DNA of 12,884 bases from Desulfobacula sp. (GTDB lineage: Bacteria > Desulfobacterota > Desulfobacteria > Desulfobacterales > Desulfobacteraceae), in the NCBI GenBank assembly GCA_027858355.1, contig JAQICW010000755.1, positions 1 through 12,884 on the forward strand, read 5' to 3'. The notes under the pieces are model-generated. The model saw only the letters and a list, made by a program, of their open reading frames with translations. It was not told where the DNA came from and ran no database searches. A program made the translations under genes and the position numbers. The first letter of the stretch is position 1. The number at the start of each line of letters is the position of its first letter. Positions 7,177-12,884 of the stretch are shown here, piece after piece.

Positions 7177-9045
7177 CTAATAGCGCCCCAGAATTCTTAG
7201 GTTTTCCGATTTCTCCTGAAGTTTTTTCATAACACCTGCAAGTTCAGGGCTTTCAATATCAGCTTCAATATCCACATAGAACATGTATTCCCATGGTTTT
7301 CCAAGCATGGGGCGGGATTCTAATTTAACAAGATTAATCTGATATTCTGAAAAAACTTTCATTACTTCAAATAAAGCGCCAGGCTTATTTCCAGTGGAAA
7401 AAATGATGGATGTTTTGTTCACTTTTTTATGGCCTTTGACTTCTTTGGCAATAATGGCAAACCTTGTATAATTCCTTGGATTATCTTCAATAGACTCTTC
7501 AAGAATATTCATATTAAAAATTTTTGCTGCCATGGTCGATCCGATGGCAGCAGCATGTTTGTCATTGGAATCTTTGACATACCTTACTGCACTGGATGTT
7601 GCCTTTACAGGGATCTGTTCAATATCAGGATATTGATCCAGATAATTTTTACATTGGGAAAATGCCGGTGGTGGTGCAAGAATTTTTGTAATTTCATTCT
7701 TTGAAACATTTTCATGGGCAATTAAAGCATGTTGAATCCTTAAGGTAATCTCTCCTATAATCTTGAGATCATATTCCTGGAGAAGATCAAAATTCTCATG
7801 GATGGACCCGGAAAGAGAATTTTCCAACGGGATAACTCCATACTGGCAACCCCCGGTTTGAACAGCATGAAAAATATCTTTAAATGTTTTCATGGGAATG
7901 GGTGTGATTTCTTCACCAAAATAGCCCAGGCTTGCCTTGTGGCTGTAAGCCCCATATTCACCAATAAAAGCGGCTGTTTTTGAATCTTTGGCTTCCATAT
8001 TATTGATCATTTCTGATTTTTTCAAATAATCAAAATCAAGCTGTTTGCCCACAACTGGTGCAATAACGTAGATATCCCGGGTAAGCTGCCCGAATTGTTC
8101 CGGATAAAGGCTCTGGGGCCCGTCTGAAAGCGCCTGGTCTGGATTATTATGGACCTCTATCATGAGAGCATCCGCCCCTGCTGCCACGGCTGCCCTTGCC
8201 ATGGGACTTACTTTTTCCCTCATACCCGTTGCATGGCTTGGATCAATGATAATAGGCAGATGGGTCAATTTTCTCAAAACCGGAATGGCTGAAAGATCCA
8301 AAGTATTTCTGGTATAGGGTTCAAAGGTTCTGATACCCCTTTCACAAAGGATAACATTGTTGTTTCCCTCTGCCATAATATATTCTGCAGACATCAACCA
8401 TTCCAGAATTGTAGCGGCAAGTCCCCTTTTCAACACAACGGGTAATCCCATGCGGCCGACACATTTTAAAAGCTCAAAATTCTGCATGTTCCGGGCACCG
8501 ATCTGAACAACATCAACATATTTTTTCATCAAATCTGCCTGAAAAACAGATGTAATTTCCGTGACCACTCCAAGCCCTGTCTTTTCCCTGACATCAGCAA
8601 GAATTTTAAGCCCTTCTTCTTCCAGTCCCTGGAAGGAATATGGTGAAGATCTGGGTTTATACGCACCTCCACGGAACAGAACCGCACCATATTTTTTTAC
8701 CTCTTTTGCAATGGTCATGGCCTGATCATGGCTTTCTACTGCGCAAGGCCCTGCCACAATGACAATTCTATCTGCTCCCACCACAACATTGCCGACCTTC
8801 ACCCTGGTATCTTCTGATTTAAATTCCCGGCTGACAAGTTTATAGGGGGTTTTAATGGGAAAGGCATCAGCGACACCGTCCATTTGCTTAAATTCATCCA
8901 GGCTTGTTCTGATTTTACCGATGACGCCGATTATATTTCTGCCGTCATCTGTGATTTCACGTGTGATACACTCTTCATCAGAAAGCCTGTTTTTAATTTT
9001 ATCCGTCTGATTTTGAGTAATCTTGCTTTCAAGTACAAGAATCAT
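7177..9045 (-). CDS. aroF/pheA: Fused DAHP synthase (type I beta) - prephenate dehydratase - ACT protein
   Basis: A 622-residue bifunctional enzyme joining the first step of the shikimate pathway (PEP + erythrose-4-phosphate to DAHP) to prephenate dehydratase (prephenate to phenylpyruvate). Residues 1-70 resemble the ferredoxin-like regulatory domain of Thermotoga-type DAHP synthase. The barrel, about 92-340, shows AGPCAVES 98-105 (metal Cys101), FRGGAYKPR 124-132, KRG 206-208, CERGIRTFE 234-242, IDPSHATG 267-274 (His271), EVH 297-299 (Glu297) and LSDGPQSL. Prephenate dehydratase spans about 356-535: AFIGEYGAYSHKAS, VIPLENSLSGSI and the catalytic NYTRF at 525-529. The ACT domain (545-622) has GALFEV and ESRP 576-579, the Phe-binding signature. 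The linker is only about 10-15 residues and holds no chorismate mutase. The usual SHPQALAQC-type motif is APPPAFSQC (457-465). GGGAG (9053-9057) is a good Shine-Dalgarno site. A Phe attenuator precedes the gene. Confidence 0.95.
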   Translation of the reverse strand: MILVLESKITQNQTDKIKNRLSDEECITREITDDGRNIIGVIGKIRTSLDEFKQMDGVADAFPIKTPYKLVSREFKSEDTRVKVGNVVVGADRIVIVAGPCAVESHDQAMTIAKEVKKYGAVLFRGGAYKPRSSPYSFQGLEEEGLKILADVREKTGLGVVTEITSVFQADLMKKYVDVVQIGARNMQNFELLKCVGRMGLPVVLKRGLAATILEWLMSAEYIMAEGNNNVILCERGIRTFEPYTRNTLDLSAIPVLRKLTHLPIIIDPSHATGMREKVSPMARAAVAAGADALMIEVHNNPDQALSDGPQSLYPEQFGQLTRDIYVIAPVVGKQLDFDYLKKSEMINNMEAKDSKTAAFIGEYGAYSHKASLGYFGEEITPIPMKTFKDIFHAVQTGGCQYGVIPLENSLSGSIHENFDLLQEYDLKIIGEITLRIQHALIAHENVSKNEITKILAPPPAFSQCKNYLDQYPDIEQIPVKATSSAVRYVKDSNDKHAAAIGSTMAAKIFNMNILEESIEDNPRNYTRFAIIAKEVKGHKKVNKTSIIFSTGNKPGALFEVMKVFSEYQINLVKLESRPMLGKPWEYMFYVDIEADIESPELAGVMKKLQEKSENLRILGRY

Positions 9046-9089
9046 TGATTTTCTCCCTTTTAAAAAAATAATTTAAAACCGTTTAAAAT

Positions 9090-9123
9090 AAAAAAGGCTC
9101 TGGAAAAATTTCCCCAGAGCCTT
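9090..9123 (-). terminator. Second intrinsic terminator in the aroF/pheA leader
   Basis: A perfect 10-bp stem, AAGGCTCTGG (9094-9103) with CCAGAGCCTT (9114-9123), and a 10-base loop. On the minus strand the stem is followed by six U (9095-9090), then A and UUUU. It lies about 45 bases before the aroF/pheA start codon and after the first terminator. On the plus strand there is no comparable U-run. Confidence 0.8.
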
Positions 9124-9130
9124 AAAACCT

Positions 9131-9169
9131 AAAAAACCCCGGGTGGTTTTCATGTCCACCCGGGGTTTT
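9131..9169 (-). terminator. Attenuator terminator (3:4 hairpin) of the aroF/pheA leader
   Basis: A perfect 14-bp GC-rich stem: AAAACCCCGGGTGG (9133-9146) with CCACCCGGGGTTTT (9156-9169), 9-base loop, U-run at 9136-9131 on the minus strand. Its upstream arm is also able to pair with the end of the leader-peptide coding region, which makes it the regulated terminator of the attenuator. It also lies in position to stop read-through from glgB. Confidence 0.88.
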
Positions 9170-9190
9170 ATTTAACAAAAAAATAAAACG

Positions 9191-9262
9191 TCACATCGGA
9201 TGAACGTTTCTAAAAAAGAAACGTCCAAAATTAAATATGCTTATGTGTTTTATTTTATACAT
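9191..9262 (-). CDS. Phenylalanine leader peptide (pheL-like) of the attenuator
   Basis: A 23-codon ORF, ATG 9262-9260 to TGA 9193-9191, starting about 17 bases after the predicted transcription start. It begins MYKIKHISI and then reads FNFGRFFFR before ending NVHPM. Five Phe codons (UUU, UUU, UUC, UUU, UUU) fall in eight positions, residues 10-17. This is the hallmark of Phe-controlled leader peptides such as E. coli pheL. The start has only a weak GGA about nine bases upstream. The Phe run coincides with the left arm of the 1:2 hairpin, and the stop codon lies 22 bases before the terminator, exactly as ribosome-mediated attenuation requires. It sits directly upstream of a Phe-biosynthesis gene. 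It is too short for ordinary gene finders. Confidence 0.85.
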   Translation of the reverse strand: MYKIKHISIFNFGRFFFRNVHPM

Positions 9263-9285
9263 TTTTTTATCCAAAATATTGGCGT

Positions 9286-9314
9286 ACCCTACAGATTCTT
9301 TCAACCCTTGTCAA
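9286..9314 (-). promoter_or_regulatory. Promoter of the aroF/pheA leader transcript
   Basis: Minus-strand TTGACA (9314-9309, perfect -35) followed after 17 bases by TAGGGT (9291-9286, a weak -10 matching T, A and final T). Transcription would start near 9279, giving a leader of about 235 bases before the aroF/pheA ATG and placing the leader-peptide start about 17 bases in. It begins only 31 bases after the glgB stop codon. Confidence 0.62.
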
Positions 9315-9344
9315 TGAGAAAAAAAGATATGAGAAAAATAAAGT

Positions 9345-11438
9345 TCATGCTTTTTTCAAATCCAATTTCAATACTATTGCCGTCCTTGTCGGCAGGTAAA
9401 GACTTATTAGATTCCCATTGCCAAATCTTTTTGAATCAAAAAAACTAGAATGGATCTGATCCTGTTTAAGTCTGCCTTTTCCGCCAAACCGGGTTTCATC
9501 AGAATTAAAAATCATCTTGTACTCACCCGGCTGAACATCAAACATATAATCTGAAAAAGACTTTGAATGATGAAAATTAAAAACAAAAATTATTTGATTC
9601 CTTTCAAAGGCAATGACCTTGTCATCTTCATGCACACATAAACGATTCACATCAGGCGAAGAAAACAGATCCTGTTCCTTAACAAAGGCAATCATTTTCT
9701 TATCAAATTCAAAAAGGCAGGGAAAATACAGATCCTGATCATATTTTAATGACCACTGACGTCTGGCATAGTGATAAGAAAAATTGTTTCTCTCTGATGG
9801 AAAATCCACCCATTCAGGATGCCCGAATTCATTACCCATAAAATTCAGATAGCCGGAACCTGCCGTGGCAATGGTAATCAGGCGGATCATCTTATGCAGG
9901 GCCACACCCCTGAAAGTTTCAATACTTTCATTATCCTTTTTCATGGATGTATAGATATTATTGCCCATCAGATGCATCATATGGGTTTTATCACCCACCA
10001 GGGCCTGGTCGTGGGATTCAGCATAGGAGATGGTTTTTTCTTCTTTTCTTTTTGTTGTCAGTTCATGCCAGAGGGTGCCCAGGGGCCATAGCTCATCTTT
10101 ATAGTCTTTTAACAAGCGTATCCAGAAATCTGCAATCCCCATGGCATAACGGTAATCAAACCCTGTACCCCCTTTTGAAATGGGAGCGGCAAGCCCTGGA
10201 TATCCGCTGACATCTTCGGCAATGGTGATAAAATCAGGATTAATGTCATGGGCAAGGCTGTTTGCAAGGTACAAATACGACAGGGCATCCATATCCACAT
10301 CATCCCCATAGTAATCTGCATAACTTGCAAATGCCCGTCCAAGACCATGATCTTTAAACAGCATGCTGGTAATACCGTCAAACCTGAACCCGTCAATCTG
10401 AAATTCTTCAATCCAGAATTTTACATTGGACAGGAGAAATTTTAATACATAAGCTTTACCATAATCAAAACATCTTGAATCCCATTGCCTGTGGTAACCT
10501 TTGGGGCCGTCATGGAAAAACTGGTAACCAGTTCCGTCAAATTTTGCAATACCTTCCACTTCATTATTTACAGCATGGGAATGAATGATATCCATAAAAA
10601 CCTTTATGCCTTTTTTATGAGCAGCATCAATCAGGCTCTTTAATTCTTCCGGGGTGCCAAATCTTGATGATGGTGCAAAAAAGTTTGCGACATGATACCC
10701 AAATGACCCATAATAGGGATGCTCCTGAATGGCCATCAGCTGAACGGCAGTATACCCTGCATCGACTATTTTTGGCAGAATATGGTTCTCAAATTCAACA
10801 TATGTCCCTACCCTGCCCTCTTCCAATGCCATGCCTACATGGGCTTCATAGATCAACAGCGGCCTTTTTGCTTGTGACCTTTTTGTTACTTGTGACCTTT
10901 TTGTTAAAGGCGGATTTTTTTTTGTTTTCCATTTGTATTGTTCCTCTGGCTGCCAGACCTGGGCATTAAAAATATCAGTATGGGGGTCCTGAACAACCCT
11001 TGTGGCTGCAGTGGGAATCCTGTCACCCTCCCCCCCCGGCCATACAATTTTTAGTCTGAAAAGATCTTTGTGAGAAAATGTTTCTTTTGAAAATCGTCTT
11101 TCAAATACATGGTTATCTTTTTTATTAAGCTGAAAATCTTTATTTTTCAGCCAGGATGTTTTTTCGCAGACAATAAACATCTCTTTTGCATTGGGGGCCC
11201 ATTCCCTGAAAATCCATGAGCCCTTATCCTTATCTATAGCCTTATCAAAATGAAGGCCAAAAATCTTATGATAATCTGCAAAAGACTGCAAAGAACCCTT
11301 GTTTTCCTGTTTTATTTTATTTTCAAGTCCAATGGAGCTTAATCGCCTTGAGGATATAATATCTGCATAGGCGAGAAGATAAGGATCATTGAAAATTCCA
11401 GGATCAGACAATGAATGGTCTTTTAAGCATTTTTTCAT
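9345..11438 (-). CDS. glgB: 1,4-alpha-glucan branching enzyme, eukaryotic GBE1-like type (GH13_8)
   Basis: A 697-residue enzyme that cuts alpha-1,4 chains and transfers them to make alpha-1,6 branches in glycogen. An N-terminal CBM48-like region (WIFREWAPNAKEMFI) precedes a GH13 barrel with DIIHSH, GFRFDGITSM (nucleophile Asp354), ITIAEDVSG (acid/base Glu408) and YAESHDQALVGDK (Asp477). The blocks DGFRFDGITSMLF, ITIAEDVSG, SHDQALVGDK and YLNFMGNEFGHPEW match animal and yeast GBE1 from memory much more closely than E. coli GlgB. ATG 11438 lies inside glgA, overlapping by 35 bases; another in-frame ATG at 11495 would overlap by 92 bases and adds 19 residues that do not look like the family. No good Shine-Dalgarno site is seen, so translation is probably coupled to glgA. 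An 18-bp duplication adds a second TKRSQ between CBM48 and the barrel. Confidence 0.93.
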   Translation of the reverse strand: MKKCLKDHSLSDPGIFNDPYLLAYADIISSRRLSSIGLENKIKQENKGSLQSFADYHKIFGLHFDKAIDKDKGSWIFREWAPNAKEMFIVCEKTSWLKNKDFQLNKKDNHVFERRFSKETFSHKDLFRLKIVWPGGEGDRIPTAATRVVQDPHTDIFNAQVWQPEEQYKWKTKKNPPLTKRSQVTKRSQAKRPLLIYEAHVGMALEEGRVGTYVEFENHILPKIVDAGYTAVQLMAIQEHPYYGSFGYHVANFFAPSSRFGTPEELKSLIDAAHKKGIKVFMDIIHSHAVNNEVEGIAKFDGTGYQFFHDGPKGYHRQWDSRCFDYGKAYVLKFLLSNVKFWIEEFQIDGFRFDGITSMLFKDHGLGRAFASYADYYGDDVDMDALSYLYLANSLAHDINPDFITIAEDVSGYPGLAAPISKGGTGFDYRYAMGIADFWIRLLKDYKDELWPLGTLWHELTTKRKEEKTISYAESHDQALVGDKTHMMHLMGNNIYTSMKKDNESIETFRGVALHKMIRLITIATAGSGYLNFMGNEFGHPEWVDFPSERNNFSYHYARRQWSLKYDQDLYFPCLFEFDKKMIAFVKEQDLFSSPDVNRLCVHEDDKVIAFERNQIIFVFNFHHSKSFSDYMFDVQPGEYKMIFNSDETRFGGKGRLKQDQIHSSFFDSKRFGNGNLISLYLPTRTAIVLKLDLKKA
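10871..10906 (-). repeat. glgB: Perfect 18-bp tandem duplication inside glgB
   Basis: The 18-mer cttgtgacctttttgtta occurs at 10871-10888 and immediately again at 10889-10906 (plus strand). In the protein it gives TKRSQV followed by TKRSQA, in a basic linker just before the first barrel strand RPLLIYEAH. The two copies are identical at every base, suggesting a recent in-frame duplication in a tolerant linker. Confidence 0.92.
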
Positions 11439-12884
11439 ATAAGTTAATATACTCTTCCGCACATCTACTATGGTTAAATTCAAGTACACTTTCAATCATA
11501 ATCCGGTTAATTTGAACTTCCTTTATATCCGGGTCAAGAAAATAAAAATCCATGGCCCTGTCTATGGCCCATTTAAACCCGCTGGCATCATGAACATTAA
11601 ATAAAAACCCGTTACCCACATTATTTTCATAATCCAGTTGGTGGATGGTATCATGCAAACCTCCTGTATCATGTACAATGGGTAATGTCCCATAGATGCC
11701 GCCCACCATCTGGGGAAGACCGCAGGGTTCAAAGGAGGACGGCATAAATAGAAAATCACTGCCAGAAAAGGCCTGGTGGGACAATCCCTCACTGAATCCG
11801 CAAATGGCAACTCTTCGTTCAAGGCTATGAAACCTGACAAGATCATGAAAATTTTTTTGATATTCTCCACTGGCCACAGAAACAATCTGGAGATTGGCAT
11901 CCCAGTATTGGGATACAATATCATACATAATCTGAGCCAGAAGCTGGCATCCTTTCTGCACTGGATCAAGTCTTGACGGCCAGAAAAACATGACGGCATT
12001 CTCATCTTGATCAAGGTCAAGAATTTTTTGAATACATAGTTTGTTTTTAGCCTTCATTTTCCTGTGATTTTTAGGCCCATAATTATACCGGATCATCACA
12101 TCAACAGCAGGGTTGAATTCCGGCTCAGGCGCATTTAAAATTCCTGTGGCACATCCAGCATGGTATTTATTGATCAACTCATTTTTTAAGCAGCTTTCAA
12201 CAAAAGGATGTCGGTCTTCAACAATTTCTTTTAAAAAAGTGGGACTTACTGTATTTACATAATGGGCTGCAAACACACCTGAAGTTAAAAAATCCACCCG
12301 GTTCCAGTCCCGGCTTTCTTCATAATTATAGGGCGGGGTTTTAAAAAACAGCTGGTTCCAGAAAGATGCAGCATCTATGCCCCTGTCCTCAATTTCAGCC
12401 ATGGTGGATGTCATGGTATGAATATTGTGAATCGTAAACAGGCAGGGGATTTCAAGCTGCCTTGCCATGGCAGGAATCAAGCCAGTCATCCAGTCGTTGC
12501 AATGGATAATATCCGGTTCAACCCTTGGAATGATGTTGTTAATGACCTCTCTTTGAAATGCCAGGGATACTTTAAGGTCTTTATCTGAATATCCGGAATA
12601 GACATTATCAAGATAAAAAAACGCCCGGTCAGCAGCCAGATGAATTCTTTCATCATCCAGGCGTTTTCTTATTTTTTCAAGTTCCCTGTTGTGTGTCTTT
12701 GTGGTGTATCCATTAAAAATAGAACGATAATCAGGCAGGGCCACATGAACATCACAGCCAAAATCAAACAATGCACTTATGAGAGCTGCAGACACATCGG
12801 CAAGTCCCCCTGCCTTTGCAGAATAATTAGACTGATCACCCATATCTTCAGGAAGATAAGTCACTTCCGGAGTCACAATCAGGA
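11404..12884 (-). CDS. glgA: Glycogen synthase (GT5), 5' end outside the window
   Basis: Glycogen synthase transfers glucose from ADP-glucose (or UDP-glucose) to the growing alpha-1,4 chain. The frame is open to the window edge: the residues before a possible GTG at 12876 read LIVTPEV, the usual first strand of GT5 enzymes, so only a few N-terminal residues are missing. Counting from that GTG: KAGGLADV at 21-28 (nucleotide-sugar binding), HCNDWMTGLIP at 125-135, FTIHNIHT at 147-154, WPSRLDPVQKG at 299-309 (Arg302, Lys308), SFEPCGLPQ with catalytic Glu383 at 381-389, and TGGLHDT at 404-410. Length is near 490 residues, normal for the family. An insertion in the first loop (TYLPEDMGDQSNYSAKAGG) is longer than in E. 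coli GlgA. The 3' end overlaps glgB, so the two form a glgAB unit. Confidence 0.94.
   Translation of the reverse strand, partial: LIVTPEVTYLPEDMGDQSNYSAKAGGLADVSAALISALFDFGCDVHVALPDYRSIFNGYTTKTHNRELEKIRKRLDDERIHLAADRAFFYLDNVYSGYSDKDLKVSLAFQREVINNIIPRVEPDIIHCNDWMTGLIPAMARQLEIPCLFTIHNIHTMTSTMAEIEDRGIDAASFWNQLFFKTPPYNYEESRDWNRVDFLTSGVFAAHYVNTVSPTFLKEIVEDRHPFVESCLKNELINKYHAGCATGILNAPEPEFNPAVDVMIRYNYGPKNHRKMKAKNKLCIQKILDLDQDENAVMFFWPSRLDPVQKGCQLLAQIMYDIVSQYWDANLQIVSVASGEYQKNFHDLVRFHSLERRVAICGFSEGLSHQAFSGSDFLFMPSSFEPCGLPQMVGGIYGTLPIVHDTGGLHDTIHQLDYENNVGNGFLFNVHDASGFKWAIDRAMDFYFLDPDIKEVQINRIMIESVLEFNHSRCAEEYINLYEKMLKRPFIV

Larger units (their letters stand above)
9131..9262 (-). promoter_or_regulatory. 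Ribosome-mediated phenylalanine transcription attenuator
   Basis: Three alternative pairings can be read on the minus-strand RNA. Pairing 1:2: ACGUUUCU (9224-9217) with AGAAACGU (9211-9204), loop of five U, within the Phe codons. Pairing 2:3: GUUCAUCC (9205-9198) with GGGUGGAC (9161-9154), eight pairs including two G-U. Pairing 3:4: the 14-bp terminator at 9133-9169. Region GUUC is shared by 1:2 and 2:3, and GGGUGG by 2:3 and 3:4, so they exclude one another. Inferred action: ribosomes stalled at UUC UUU UUU for lack of charged tRNA-Phe cover region 1, allow 2:3 and so read-through; with plentiful Phe they reach the UGA, cover region 2 and the terminator forms. Confidence 0.82.

Noticed and set aside
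9151..9169. GGGUGGAC in the leader resembles part of the T-box sequence AGGGUGGNACCGCG.
   Set aside because: The match stops after GGGUGG, the leader is too short for a Stem I domain, and a leader peptide with Phe codons explains the structure better.
9200..9448. 82-codon plus-strand ORF across the aro leader and the glgB end.
   Set aside because: It runs antisense through the attenuator and the glgB 3' end, and no Shine-Dalgarno site or family resemblance is seen.
1..12884. CRISPR arrays, tRNA or rRNA genes, insertion sequences, phage or defence genes.
   Set aside because: No repeat-spacer pattern, cloverleaf, transposase, integrase or defence motif was found on either strand.

Overview
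The window is AT-rich bacterial chromosome with ordinary housekeeping genes and no phage, IS or CRISPR elements. Gene content and protein style suggest a Desulfobacterota sulfate-reducer-like organism (Desulfobacter/Desulfobacula type). That placement is an inference: the window contains no marker gene and I could not run a search.

Left part, plus strand (about 1-5564). After an unidentified ORF at the left edge comes a compact same-strand run: a Ski2-like DEAH-box helicase, a RidA enamine/imine deaminase, the ABC-F translation factor EttA, and an EamA/DMT-family membrane transporter. Spacings are 24, 13 and about 46 bases, so this is probably one operon. The transporter carries one in-frame TAA in an otherwise open 290-codon frame, so it looks like a very young pseudogene or a sequencing error. 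A degenerate 9-bp tandem repeat lies between ettA and the transporter.

Middle part, minus strand (5612-9314). A large gene encodes a DAHP synthase fused to a prephenate dehydratase with a C-terminal ACT domain, joining the first step of aromatic biosynthesis to the phenylalanine branch in one polypeptide with no chorismate mutase between them. Upstream of it is a complete phenylalanine attenuator: a sigma70-like promoter, a 23-codon leader peptide with five Phe codons within eight, mutually exclusive 1:2, 2:3 and 3:4 RNA pairings, a terminator with a U-run, and then a second terminator. This is the best find in the window. Downstream are a TPR protein with a TolB_N-like N-terminus, which has its own promoter candidate straddled by an inverted repeat, and a small lipoprotein whose signal peptide contains KYSA repeats. 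The lipoprotein gene converges on the transporter gene.

Right part, minus strand (9345-12884). glgA (5' end outside the window) overlaps glgB by about 35 bases, giving a glycogen-synthesis pair. GlgB is of the eukaryotic GBE1-like (GH13_8) type and carries a perfect 18-bp tandem duplication between its carbohydrate-binding module and its catalytic barrel. No separate terminator is visible after glgB; the aro attenuator terminators probably also stop glg read-through.

Short frame-preserving or stop-spanning tandem repeats (9, 12 and 18 bp) appear three times in 13 kb, suggesting frequent slippage duplication in this genome.
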